This document shows positions 26,348-35,052 of a stretch of DNA of 47,648 nt, in pieces. The translations under genes and the position numbers were made by a program. Source of the DNA: an uncultured Oscillospiraceae bacterium (lineage in GTDB: Bacteria; Bacillota; Clostridia; Oscillospirales; Ruminococcaceae); the NCBI GenBank assembly GCA_949285935.1, contig CASEAH010000017.1:1-47648 (forward strand), given 5' to 3'. The notes beneath the pieces are model-generated. The model was not told the DNA's origin and did no database searches. It saw nothing but the letters and a program-made list of their open reading frames with translations. Each line of letters begins with the position of its first letter. Positions within the stretch are counted from its first letter, which is position 1.

Positions 26348-26390
26348 CTACCGGGCGGGAGGCCTGCTGAAGCAGCCTCCCGCCCGGTAG
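26348..26390 (-). terminator. Terminator of the first symporter gene
   Basis: A perfect 16-bp stem (CTACCGGGCGGGAGGC / GCCTCCCGCCCGGTAG) around an 11-base loop begins 44 bases after the stop. On the minus strand only TGTTTG follows, so the T-run is weak, but the stem is very strong. Confidence 0.7.
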
Positions 26391-26433
26391 CGAAAGCGAT
26401 ATGCAAGATGTGAGTGAGAGTTATCAGAGAAAG

Positions 26434-27753
26434 TTATACATGAGCGGTCTTTTTCTTCCGGAAGAGGATGGTACCCACCACGCAGGTCATCATCAGACCG
26501 ACGCTGGCAATGTAGACGGGAACACGGTCGCCTACCAGCACCATGGCCGCCGCAAAGGGCATGATGATGAAGTTCCAGAAGAACACGGCATTGTAAACGC
26601 CCACAGCCTCAAAGATGCAGGACTGGTTGTTGGGGTCTACCGCACGGACCAGCGCAAAGCCCTGAGGGTTGGAGCCGGTGCACATACCGTATACCATAAG
26701 GGCTTTCTCGAACCACTGAGGATGGCCGATCTTCTTCATCCAGATGAAGACGAAAACCATGGTGAGGCCGCAGAAGACAAAGGCATGGAGGAACAGGGGC
26801 ATAAAGAAATTGGTAACGATATCCAGCTGAATGGTGGCGCAGGCAGAAACCAGGATCATTTCCAGAGTGAAGTTGCTGATCTGGTTGACGGTCTCCTTAT
26901 CCACATAGCGGTCCAGCTTGACCATCTTGAGGAGAGGCCATATGATGAGGCCGCCGATGAGGCCGTAGAGCATAGCGCCCACGTTGGACAGGAAGGGGAT
27001 AAAGACGATCAGGCCCTTGAAGATGAGTTCGCCCAGTTTGTAACCAACCGCCAGGAAGGCCAGCTGGAAGGCAATGCCGGAAACGTTGGTGGAGTTAACG
27101 GTGGTTTTGCCCAGGGATTCTCTCTTGTCCTCAGGCAGGGTGCCGCGGTAGAAGTACTTGGGCTGGCTGGAAAGGTCCTTGGTAAAGGTGGTCCAGCCAT
27201 GGCGGGCGCCGTAGTTGGCCATGATCATGCCGGGGATAATGGCCCAGAGAACACCCAGAGTGGCCAGCACCATGCCGATGCTGGTAGCGCCCAGAGCACC
27301 GTTGGGGTCGATGATCTCAGAAACTACGGGCACGTTGCCGTGGGAGCCGAAGAAAGCGGCCACGCCCAGCAGGCCCCAGCCATCGGGCAGTCCGGGCCAG
27401 ATGCCGCAGAACACGTCGCCCAGCATCAGGCCGAACATCATCTGGAAACCGAACATGGTCATATTGGCAAAGGTGAAGTCCAGATGCTCATAAATCCGCT
27501 TGGCGGTAACGGTGATGCCGATGGGTACACAGGCCATCATGATGCGCATGCCGTAGGAAGTGATATCGGAGAAAATGGCGGTGGGGATCTCGATCAGTCC
27601 CAGCACCTGCTGGCCCAGAATAAGGCCCAGGAAGCCGCCGATTACGCTGGCGGGGAGCAGCAGCTTCTGGAATGCCGGAACCAGCTCACGGATGATAACG
27701 CCTGCCATCAGCAGTAAGCCGAACATAATAAGCGCGTTAAATAATTCTGCCAT
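26434..27753 (-). CDS. GltS-like sodium/carboxylate symporter, paralogue 1
   Basis: A 439-residue protein with ten or more membrane segments resembling the ESS (GltS) sodium/glutamate symporters. Two inverted halves carry the glycine/histidine-rich hairpins typical of the fold: FFGSHGNVPVVSEIIDP in the first half and GMCTGSNPQGFALVRAVDP in the second. The ATG at 27753 has AGGAGGAGG before it; longer upstream frames are rejected. It is about two-thirds identical by eye to the paralogue at 28401. The substrate need not be glutamate. It lies beside a LysR gene and hydrolase-fold genes, suggesting uptake of a specific carboxylate. Confidence 0.8.
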   Translation of the reverse strand: MAELFNALIMFGLLLMAGVIIRELVPAFQKLLLPASVIGGFLGLILGQQVLGLIEIPTAIFSDITSYGMRIMMACVPIGITVTAKRIYEHLDFTFANMTMFGFQMMFGLMLGDVFCGIWPGLPDGWGLLGVAAFFGSHGNVPVVSEIIDPNGALGATSIGMVLATLGVLWAIIPGMIMANYGARHGWTTFTKDLSSQPKYFYRGTLPEDKRESLGKTTVNSTNVSGIAFQLAFLAVGYKLGELIFKGLIVFIPFLSNVGAMLYGLIGGLIIWPLLKMVKLDRYVDKETVNQISNFTLEMILVSACATIQLDIVTNFFMPLFLHAFVFCGLTMVFVFIWMKKIGHPQWFEKALMVYGMCTGSNPQGFALVRAVDPNNQSCIFEAVGVYNAVFFWNFIIMPFAAAMVLVGDRVPVYIASVGLMMTCVVGTILFRKKKTAHV

Positions 27754-28284
27754 AAATACTTTTCCTCCTCCTACTCTTGAGTCAGATCGAAAGCGGCGAG
27801 CCATTTTGGAACAGGCACGCGGCGGGGCTGCCGGGAACAGAATTTTTCCACAAATTTCCGTTCTCCGGATGATACTCTTTGCGGCTCCGGACAGCGCCTT
27901 CTGTCCCAAGCCTGTGGGATGGACGACCGGCAGGAAAAACAATGGCTGCAAACGCGTCCGGTGCGGGAAAGGTTATTCCCGCCATTTGCTGCATATGTTT
28001 TTCATACCGCCTCCACCCAATTTGGCAAGCTTCCCTCCTTCGTCTGTAAGTAAATATTGTCCAGCGGGAGACGAACCGCCGTCTCCTTCGCCGGGAAACC
28101 ATGGTAAATACCTTCCGCCTTTTCTCCAGGACTCCTTTGCGCTTTTGCCGCTTATGGAGCCATTTGAGACGGGAAAAAGGCACGGATGGATTGTCATTTT
28201 TTGGACAACTGGCAATGTTTATAAAATATTCATTTGGGCGTTGGCTATTTTAGGTTGATTTCATGGTACAACAAAACTACCCAT
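27754..28284. other. 530-base upstream region of symporter 1
   Basis: No gene is seen. An AT-rich segment (28215-28235, TTATAAAATATTCA) resembles one upstream of symporter 2 (ATATAAAATATTTCAA at 30113-30129). Both lie 400-470 bases before their genes, so these may be promoter or operator regions with long leaders. Confidence 0.4.
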
Positions 28285-28331
28285 TTTAAAAATACAAAAA
28301 ATGGAGGGTATCAATAATAAAAAAGATATGA
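28285..28331. repeat. 47-base repeat, copy 1
   Basis: It begins TTTAAAAATACAAAAA and ends AAAAAAGATATGA. It matches 30179-30225 at about 41 of 47 positions. Both copies abut a minus-strand terminator. Confidence 0.7.
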
Positions 28332-28334
28332 CAT

Positions 28335-28370
28335 AAAAAAGACCGCCCCAGGAAAAACATCCTGAGGCGG
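28335..28370 (-). terminator. Terminator of the second symporter gene
   Basis: On the minus strand CCGCCTCAGGA pairs with TCCTGGGGCGG (one wobble) and is followed by TCTTTTTT. Confidence 0.87.
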
Positions 28371-28400
28371 AAAATGAGAGCAGACATCATCAGCCGGGAT

Positions 28401-29717
28401 TTATACTTTTACAGCTTTTTTCCTGCGGAACAGGAAGGTCCCCACAACGCTGGTGCACATCAGCCCGGCGCCGATGACGTAAATGGGGATTTGGTTGACG
28501 TTGACCATCAAAGCCGCGAAGGGAAGGATGATCATATTCCAGAAGAACACCGCGTTATAAACGCCCAAAGCCTCAAAGATACAGGACTGGTTGTTGGGGT
28601 CCACCGCCCGCACCAGTGCGAAGCCCTGGGGGTTGGAGCCGGTGCACATGCCGTAAGCCATCAAAGCTTTTTCGAACCACTGGGGGTGTCCGATCTTCTT
28701 CATCCAGCCAAAAGTAAACAGTGCCGCCAGGCCGCAGAAGATAAAGGCGTGGAGGAACAGAGGCAGGAAAAACTTGCTGACGATATCCAGCTGCACGGTG
28801 GAGCAGGCTCCCACCAGGATCATTTCCAGGGTAAAATTGCTGATCTGGGTGATGGTTTCCTTATCCACAAATTTGTCGATCTTCAGCCGCTTCATGACCG
28901 GCCAGAGGATCAGACCGCCGATGAGGCCGTACAGCATGGCGCTCACGTTGGCCAGGAAGGGGACGGCCATGGCAAAAAGACCAAAGAGCATCTGACCGAA
29001 TTTGTAGCAGACCGCCAGGATACCCAGCTGCAGGGCGATGCCGGTGACGTTGCTGGGGTTGACGGTGGTTTTGCCCATGCTTTCCCGTTTTTCTTCAGGC
29101 AGGGTTCCCCGGTAGAAGTATTTGGGCTGACTGGCCAGATCATGGGTAAAAGCGGCCCAGCCATGGCGTACCCCGTAGTTGGCGATAATCATACCGGGAA
29201 TAATGGCGAAAAGCACGCCCAGGGTAGCCAGCACCATGCCCATGCTTTGCGCCCCCATGGCTCCCGTGGGGTCGATCACCTCGGAGACGATGGGAATATT
29301 TCCGTGGGAGCCAAAGTAGGCGGCCACGCCCATCAGGCCCCGGCCCTGGGGAAGCTCAGGCCAGATATTGCAGAAAAGCGCTCCCAGCAAAACACCAAAG
29401 ACCATTTGGGAGCCGTATAAGGTCATGTTTGTGAAGGTGAAATCCAGGTGCTCATAAATGCGCTTGGCGGAGATGCTGACGCCAATGGGGACACAGGCCA
29501 TCATGATACGCATGCCAAAAGAAGTGACATCTGTGAAGATAGCGGTGGGGATCTCAATGAGCCCCAGAACCTGTTGGCCCAGGATCAGACCCAGGAAGCC
29601 GCCGATCAGGCTGGCGGGGAAAAGCAGTTTCTGCAGCGGTGGGACCAATTCACGGATGACAACACCCGCGATGAGCAGCAGCCCAAACAAAATCAATGCG
29701 TCAAAATATTCTGCCAT
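28401..29717 (-). CDS. GltS-like sodium/carboxylate symporter, paralogue 2
   Basis: A 438-residue membrane protein with the same landmarks as its neighbour: YFGSHGNIPIVSEVIDP, the shared cytoplasmic loop PKYFYRGTLPEEKRESMGK, and GMCTGSNPQGFALVRAVDP. The ATG at 29717 follows AAAGGAGG; earlier in-frame starts lack a site. Each paralogue has its own terminator and a long upstream region, so they are separate transcripts, perhaps expressed under different conditions. It sits between the first symporter and the LysR gene. Confidence 0.8.
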   Translation of the reverse strand: MAEYFDALILFGLLLIAGVVIRELVPPLQKLLFPASLIGGFLGLILGQQVLGLIEIPTAIFTDVTSFGMRIMMACVPIGVSISAKRIYEHLDFTFTNMTLYGSQMVFGVLLGALFCNIWPELPQGRGLMGVAAYFGSHGNIPIVSEVIDPTGAMGAQSMGMVLATLGVLFAIIPGMIIANYGVRHGWAAFTHDLASQPKYFYRGTLPEEKRESMGKTTVNPSNVTGIALQLGILAVCYKFGQMLFGLFAMAVPFLANVSAMLYGLIGGLILWPVMKRLKIDKFVDKETITQISNFTLEMILVGACSTVQLDIVSKFFLPLFLHAFIFCGLAALFTFGWMKKIGHPQWFEKALMAYGMCTGSNPQGFALVRAVDPNNQSCIFEALGVYNAVFFWNMIILPFAALMVNVNQIPIYVIGAGLMCTSVVGTFLFRRKKAVKV

Positions 29718-30178
29718 GATCTTTTCCTCCTTTTGTTCCCGATTTACACCTGAAATTTTGAGGATGCGGATAAAATTCCAGCCCTGCTGAGATGTTTCGG
29801 ACCCCGGCAGCTCTTTGTATCCGCAAAGTCTGCACCCTGCTTGACCAAGGGTGTTTGCGCAGCGGGATATCAAGCGCCTTTTTGGCTCACGCGGCCGTAT
29901 CCTTCAGAAAAATTTTGTCCTGGCAGTATCGTCCCCCTTTCGGTCCTTTGCACAAAACCCTTGTTGGGCCCACCGCCTTCTTGTGTCCTTGGAGGAAGGG
30001 AAGATCTCCTGCAGGCTCTGCACCAACACACCTTGAGAAGAAGTTATGAGGAAATTTGCGGCGGCCTTTTGGGTTTTTAGCAAAAATAAAAAGCAATTGT
30101 AATTATTGAAAATATATAAAATATTTCAACAAAATAATATAATTTTTATTTAATTTATGGCATAGCAATCAGGCTTGG
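29718..30178. other. Upstream region of symporter 2 with an inverted repeat
   Basis: No gene is seen. TTGAAA-N12-TTTCAA (30106-30129) is an AT-rich dyad of the general kind bound by LysR-type regulators, and the LysR gene ends just beyond. The dyad is about 390 bases from the symporter start. Confidence 0.4.
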
Positions 30179-30225
30179 TTTAAAAATACAAAAAGCGGTG
30201 GAAATCAATAACAAAAAAGATATGA
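30179..30225. repeat. 47-base repeat, copy 2
   Basis: Second copy of the element at 28285-28331, here adjoining the lysR terminator. Confidence 0.7.
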
Positions 30226-30258
30226 AAAAGCGCCTGCCCCGAATTTCCGGGCAGGCGC
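30225..30258 (-). terminator. Terminator of the LysR gene
   Basis: On the minus strand GCGCCTGCCC pairs with GGGCAGGCGC and is followed by TTTTT. Confidence 0.88.
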
Positions 30259-30274
30259 AGGAGAAAAGAAGCCG

Positions 30275-31177
30275 TCAGGGATTGGCGGAAGTATAAAATT
30301 TTTGGCTCTTCAGAGTTTCCACAAAATTCTGGGCAGCAGTGGAAAGGGTCCGGCCCTGGAGCATGGCAAAGTAACGCTGGTTGTTCATATCCTCTCCCCG
30401 GATGGGGTGATAGATCATACCATTGCTTTCCATGGCGTCCGCATAAATGGCCAGAATGGCTACCATGTTGCCGCATTCCGCCAACTGAAAGGTGGCGTGG
30501 CGGGAATCGCTGATGGCCTTGATTAACGGGACGAAGCCCACCCCGTTGCAGAATTCCTCAATGTAGCGGTAGAGGCTGCGGGGGGCGCTGAGGGGGATCC
30601 CCTCCAGCTCGGAAAGGTCCACCGGTTCGCCGGGAGCCTTATCGGCCAGGAAGGGGCTGTCCGGGGTATGGCAGGCATACAGGTGGCTGTTCAGAGTAGC
30701 CACGATCCGGAATTTGGGAGGCAGCCGCTTGGGTGAGGAGACGGCCGCCAGCTCCACGATCCCCGACTCCAATTCCTCCAGAATCTGGTCGGTATTTTTT
30801 TCATGCAAAGAGATCATCACATCCGGGTACCGACGGTAATGGTCCAAAAGAATTTTGCGGAAGGAAGGATCCGGCATAAAGAGGGAAATGCCCAACCGCA
30901 GCGTAGCGGCGTCGCCGTTGGAAAGGTTGGAAATTTCGATCCCCATGTTTTCTTCGATCTGCAGGATGCTCCGGGCCGACCGGTAAAAGACCTTTCCGGC
31001 ATCGGTAAGCTCCACCGAGCGGGGATAACGGATAAAGAGGGGCACGCCCACTTCCTCTTCCATCCGCTTGATCTGGTTGGTAAGAGCCGGTTGAGCGATC
31101 AGCAGTTCTTTTGCCGCGCCGGTGATGCTTCGGCACTCGGCCACAGCCACAAAATTTCGGTATTGTGTAGTAGTCAT
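30275..31177 (-). CDS. LysR-family transcriptional regulator
   Basis: A 300-residue regulator. The winged helix-turn-helix fills residues 1-60 (SITGAAKELLIAQPALTNQIKRMEEEVG, then LFIRYPRSVELTDAG). A linker helix and an effector domain (about 90-295) follow. The ATG at 31177 follows GGAGG; an upstream in-frame start at 31258 is rejected because it overlaps the -35 box. It is divergent from the M24-fold gene and follows symporter 2's region, the classic position for a local activator. Its effector is probably the substrate or a product of this cluster. Confidence 0.92.
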   Translation of the reverse strand: MTTTQYRNFVAVAECRSITGAAKELLIAQPALTNQIKRMEEEVGVPLFIRYPRSVELTDAGKVFYRSARSILQIEENMGIEISNLSNGDAATLRLGISLFMPDPSFRKILLDHYRRYPDVMISLHEKNTDQILEELESGIVELAAVSSPKRLPPKFRIVATLNSHLYACHTPDSPFLADKAPGEPVDLSELEGIPLSAPRSLYRYIEEFCNGVGFVPLIKAISDSRHATFQLAECGNMVAILAIYADAMESNGMIYHPIRGEDMNNQRYFAMLQGRTLSTAAQNFVETLKSQKFYTSANP

Positions 31178-31229
31178 TCCAACCTCCATATATTTTTTGT
31201 TATGGATTCCTCCTGAATTTTGTATTTTA

Positions 31230-31258
31230 ATTATACCGGCATTTCGTGTATCCTTCAA
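31230..31258 (-). promoter_or_regulatory. Promoter of the LysR gene
   Basis: On the minus strand TTGAAG (31258-31253) and TATAAT (31235-31230) are 17 bases apart. A weaker plus-strand pair (TTCAAG 31254, CATAAA 31278, 18 bases) overlaps it and could serve the divergent gene. Confidence 0.75.
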
Positions 31259-31419
31259 GTAGGGGATATGAAAAATCCATAAAATTTAGCATCCCCACGG
31301 TTTTAACCTATGCCATTTGTACAAAGCGCAAAACGGATCATTGGGAGCAGCCGGTTCCGGGCTCCCCTGCCCGGGGCGAAAGCACCCTGAAAATAATACT
31401 TACAAGGAGTGTGCGGAGT

Positions 31420-32820
31420 ATGTCATTCATGGATTGTGAGAAACTGCTGGAGGGCTTTAAGCCCAGTTTTGAATTTGTGCCTCCCAAGGCCATCCCTGAA
31501 GAAGAGTACCGTGCCAGAATCGAGCATGTCCGCCGTGAGGCTGTGGTGGCGGAGCATGACGTCACTCTGGTCAATGCCAACGGCATCCTCAACTATCATT
31601 CCACCAACCGGTACCTGCGGTACCTGTGCGACTGGAACCGGGAAGGTATCCTGATCATCCCCTCCGACAGCAGCAAGGGCCTGCGGCTCTTCTCCTTCTA
31701 CACCCAGGCTGTTATCCTGCCTCCTTCCTGGGGCGAAGCCATTGGCGTGGAGAAGATCTATCAGGTAGGCGCGCTGGGCCGGGAATACTCGGGCCGTCCC
31801 GCTGATTCCGGCTCCAAGCTCATTGAGGGCGTTGTCAAGGCCCTGACCGAGATGGGATATTCCACCGCCAGCATCGGCCTCATCGGCGACGGCACCTCCG
31901 GCAAGCACTGGGCGGCTCTGAAAGAAGCCCTGCCCAAAGCTCAGTTCAAGGATGAGACCCATATCATCCTGGATATGCAGCGGCTGCGCACCAAGGCCGA
32001 GGTGGACCAGATCCGTGCTTCGGTGCAGCTGATGGAGATCGGCTTTGAGGCTGCCTGCCATGTCTGCAAGCCCGGCGTTACCGACTGGGAACTGTACGCC
32101 GCCTTCAGCTTTGCTCAGCTGGCCCGCGGCGGCGAGAATGCCGACGGCTACCAGATCGGCGTCAACAAGTGGGGCACCCACTGCGGCAAGGCCTACGGCC
32201 ATATTGTGGAGCCCGGCGATCTGATCAACTTCTATGTTTCCGGCATTTCCTACCGGGGCTATACCGGCCAGATGTCCCGTATGATCGCTGTGGGTGATAT
32301 CACCGACAAGCAGGAAGAGGCTCTGGAAGTGTGCACCGAGTCCCTGCGCCGCGCCGAAAAGGTCATCCGTCCCGGCGCCCGGGTCTGCGATATCCACAAA
32401 GCCGGCTTTGAGCCCTTTATCGAGCACGGCCTGCTGAAGGACGACGTCACCGCCACCATGCCCTACAACTGGGCTCCCAACGACGACCTTTCCGCCATGG
32501 AGATTCCCCAGCAGTACATCCCCGACGAGGGCCTGGAGCGTTACGGCCTGAAGCTCAACCACATTTATCCCCCTGTGGGCGGCCCCCACAACCCCAACCT
32601 GGGACATGGCGTGGGCATGCACGGCAACCCCGACAAGTTCAACGTCACCTCCCACAACACCGATATCTGCCAGCCCGGCCTGGCCTTTGTGCTGCATCCC
32701 CAGTGGCTGGTTCCCATGGAATGCGGCGCCAATATCGGCAACTGCTATGTGGTCACCGAGGACGGTTACGAGAACCTGTCCTGCCATACTCCCATCGAGA
32801 CCATCCGCATCAAGGCCTGA
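31420..32820 (+). CDS. M24 'pita-bread' fold protein lacking most metal ligands
   Basis: A 466-residue protein with a creatinase-type N-terminal domain (about 25-200) and a C-terminal M24 domain (about 205-466). The fold is marked by LDMQRLRTKAEVDQIRAS, the GDLINFYVSG strand, LGHGVGMHGNP and a final VVTEDGYENLS. Compared with M24 peptidases, the ligand positions read Asn270 (for Asp), Gln284 (Asp), His396 (conserved His), His426 (Glu) and Gly440 (Glu). Four of five metal ligands are gone. M24 members without metal exist, creatinase being the known enzyme, but creatinase keeps different acidic residues. ATG at 31420 follows AAGGAG. It probably heads the operon with the next genes. Function unknown. 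Confidence 0.85.
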   Translation: MSFMDCEKLLEGFKPSFEFVPPKAIPEEEYRARIEHVRREAVVAEHDVTLVNANGILNYHSTNRYLRYLCDWNREGILIIPSDSSKGLRLFSFYTQAVILPPSWGEAIGVEKIYQVGALGREYSGRPADSGSKLIEGVVKALTEMGYSTASIGLIGDGTSGKHWAALKEALPKAQFKDETHIILDMQRLRTKAEVDQIRASVQLMEIGFEAACHVCKPGVTDWELYAAFSFAQLARGGENADGYQIGVNKWGTHCGKAYGHIVEPGDLINFYVSGISYRGYTGQMSRMIAVGDITDKQEEALEVCTESLRRAEKVIRPGARVCDIHKAGFEPFIEHGLLKDDVTATMPYNWAPNDDLSAMEIPQQYIPDEGLERYGLKLNHIYPPVGGPHNPNLGHGVGMHGNPDKFNVTSHNTDICQPGLAFVLHPQWLVPMECGANIGNCYVVTEDGYENLSCHTPIETIRIKA

Positions 32821-32842
32821 TTTGCGGCAGGTCGGCTTTGCA

Positions 32843-32877
32843 GGGCGTTTCCGGGGTGCCCCGCCCCGGAAACGCCC
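32843..32877 (+). other. Strong hairpin between the M24-fold and amidohydrolase genes
   Basis: GGGCGTTTCCGGGG pairs perfectly with CCCCGGAAACGCCC around a seven-base loop. No T-run follows, so it is likely an mRNA stability or processing element that could lower or separate expression of the two genes. Confidence 0.6.
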
Positions 32878-32961
32878 GCCCTCCCACCACCGCCGGCAGC
32901 AAGCCGGCAGCGGCCCGGACCTTTCGGGATCCGGCTCCCCTGACAAAGGAGAACTGGCGTT

Positions 32962-34200
32962 ATGAATAAAACCGTACTTACCAACTGTACCCTCCTGGAC
33001 GGATCGGCCGGTATGACTCCCCGGAGCAACATGTCTGTTGTTCTGGAGGGAGATACCATCCTTTCCGTTGAGGAGGGTTGTCCGTCTTTGGAGGAAGTCA
33101 ACCTTTTTGACCTCCAGGGACATTACCTTATGCCGGGTCTGGTGAACCTCCACGCCTGCCTGGCCCAAAAGGGCAGGGGAGGAAGAGGCAGCCATGGCCC
33201 CGGCCGGCTGATGATGAGCAACCCGGCTACCCGCGCCCTGGTGCGGCTCCGCAGCGCCGAAAGCTCCCGGATCGCCATGATGAGCGGCGTCACCACCCTG
33301 GTGTCGGCAGACAGTCCCGGAGGGATCGACTCCCTGGTGCGGGACTGGATCAATATCGCCCATGTGGACGGTCCCCGGATCGTGGCCACCAACCTTCCGG
33401 TGGTCCCCGGGGGAGGGCCTTCCGCCAGGTGGCCGTCCCAGGCGGCAGAGGGCCCGGAACAGGCTGCCCGGTGTGTGGAGACCCTCTGCGCCGGCAGTCC
33501 CGATCTGATCCGGGTGCTGGCCACTGACGGAAGCGCAGCTCTGGACGGGGAAACTCTCCGGGCCTGCTGCGAGACTGCCCACCGGCAGAACCGCCGGGTC
33601 ATGGTGTGGGCCGACACCCCCCAAAGCGTACGGACCGCGCTGGAAAGCGGCGCGGACCTGATCCAGCATGGAGCAGAACTGGATGATGCGGCTCTGGACC
33701 TGTTCCGGAAAAAGGGTGCGGCCCTGGTCTGCGGCCTTTCTTCCCTGATCCCCGGGTCGGAGGAGCGCCGGAACCCCATGGGCCCCGCCTTCCGCCCGGA
33801 GCAAAAGGCAGAACGGGAGGAGATGGCCCGGTGTATCCGCCAGGCCCTGGAGGCGGGAATCCCCGTGGGGCTGGGCAGCGGCGCGGGAGCGGCGTATGCG
33901 CCCCACTATGACATGTGGAGGGAGCTCTGGTGGTTTTCCCGCATGGCCGGCGTGGATGCGGCCTTTGCCCTCCATACCGCTACGGCTGTCAATGCGGAGA
34001 TTGCGGGACTGGGAGAAGTGACCGGAACGGTGGAAGCGGGAAAATGCGCCGACCTGCTGGTGACCGACCGGAATCCTCTGGAGGACCTTTCGGCACTACG
34101 GCAGCCCACCATGGTGGTGGTCCGGGGAGCAGTCATGAATCCCCGGCAGTTTAAGGACAAACGGACAGAACAGATCCTGGACGGCCTCATGGCCCCCTGA
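32962..34200 (+). CDS. Amidohydrolase-fold protein with degenerate metal site
   Basis: A 412-residue protein of the imidazolonepropionase-like amidohydrolase group: MPGLVNLHACL near residue 57, SGVTTL near 108, a TIM-barrel core, and the C-terminal TGTVEAGKCADLLVTDRNPLED. Ligand positions, aligned by eye to typical members, read His64 and Cys66 (for HxH), Arg184 (for the Lys), Trp216 and Asp218 (for the HxH strand), His236 (kept) and Gly307 (for the catalytic Asp). A binuclear metal site looks impossible. AAAGGAGAA precedes the ATG. The upstream neighbour shows the same kind of loss, so the two may act together as binding proteins or by another chemistry. Confidence 0.85.
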   Translation: MNKTVLTNCTLLDGSAGMTPRSNMSVVLEGDTILSVEEGCPSLEEVNLFDLQGHYLMPGLVNLHACLAQKGRGGRGSHGPGRLMMSNPATRALVRLRSAESSRIAMMSGVTTLVSADSPGGIDSLVRDWINIAHVDGPRIVATNLPVVPGGGPSARWPSQAAEGPEQAARCVETLCAGSPDLIRVLATDGSAALDGETLRACCETAHRQNRRVMVWADTPQSVRTALESGADLIQHGAELDDAALDLFRKKGAALVCGLSSLIPGSEERRNPMGPAFRPEQKAEREEMARCIRQALEAGIPVGLGSGAGAAYAPHYDMWRELWWFSRMAGVDAAFALHTATAVNAEIAGLGEVTGTVEAGKCADLLVTDRNPLEDLSALRQPTMVVVRGAVMNPRQFKDKRTEQILDGLMAP

Positions 34201-34232
34201 AAGAACGGAAAGAAGCAGAGGGAGAGGAGAAG

Positions 34233-34802
34233 ATGAAGAAGATGCTCACCCGGGAACGGCTGATGGAGGTGCTTCCGGAACTGGCCCAGGTAGAAAACCC
34301 CCAATGGCGGGAAGCCTGCGCCGCCATCTGGCAGGAAGCGGCAGACGCCAGCGGATGGGAAGATATTCTGGACGCTCCCAATGCCCCCGATCTGCCGGGA
34401 GACTCCCTGGTGTCCCATACCCGCAGCGTTTTAAAGGGGGCCTTTGCCCTGGCGGATATTGTGGAAGCCGGCCGGGGGATCCCTGTGGACCGGGACAAGC
34501 TCCGGGTCATCTGTCTGCTTCATGATGTATGCAAGGCCGTTGAGCTGGAACCGGGGGAGCAAGGCCCCCGGAAAAGCCGTTTGGGACAGAACTTCCCCCA
34601 TGGGTTTTTCAGCGGATATTATTGTATGAAATACGGCTTGCCGGAGGACATTACGGCGGCGGTGGTGGCCCACAGCCAGTTTGTAAAAAACACGCCCTCC
34701 AGTATTGAAGGGGTCCTTCAGTTTTATGCGGATCTGGCAGATGCGGACGCCGGACGCTGGGCTCATGGGTTGCCTTTGCTCATTCAATACTGTAAAATAT
34801 AG
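34233..34802 (+). CDS. HD-domain phosphohydrolase-like protein
   Basis: A 189-residue protein with an intact HD site: His62 (SHTRSV), His97-Asp98 (CLLHDVCKA), histidines at 123 (NFPHGFF) and 147 (VVAHSQF) and an aspartate near 170. HD proteins hydrolyse phosphate esters or nucleotides using one or two metals. GGGAGAGGAG precedes the ATG, 32 bases after the amidohydrolase-fold gene, so it is in the same operon. In this locus it is the only hydrolase with a complete site. The substrate is unknown. Confidence 0.85.
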   Translation: MKKMLTRERLMEVLPELAQVENPQWREACAAIWQEAADASGWEDILDAPNAPDLPGDSLVSHTRSVLKGAFALADIVEAGRGIPVDRDKLRVICLLHDVCKAVELEPGEQGPRKSRLGQNFPHGFFSGYYCMKYGLPEDITAAVVAHSQFVKNTPSSIEGVLQFYADLADADAGRWAHGLPLLIQYCKI

Positions 34803-35052
34803 GGCAGATCTCCGGTACGGAGCCGAAACCGGAAGGAACCAGAGTTTCCCGGGTGCGGCCCGGGAGAATGAAAGAGAAAAGACTGTACGGCTGCTGGCTG
34901 TGCAGGGCCTTTGGGTATCAGCACAAGACCTTCCTGCCCGGACGGAACATGGCGCGCCGTGATTCTGCCTGCGTTGGGAAGGCGGTCCCAGAGGACCGGG
35001 AGTTTTGATCAGGGCGGGAGGCCCCCCACCGCCCGAAAGGAGAGAGAACGGG

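Noticed and set aside
31423-33975. An 850-codon open frame on the minus strand
   Set aside because: It is antisense to the M24-fold and amidohydrolase-fold genes, which have proper starts and recognisable domains.
34803-35052. A cobalamin- or THF-type riboswitch before the small membrane protein
   Set aside because: Some hairpins are present, but none of the conserved core sequences of those classes.
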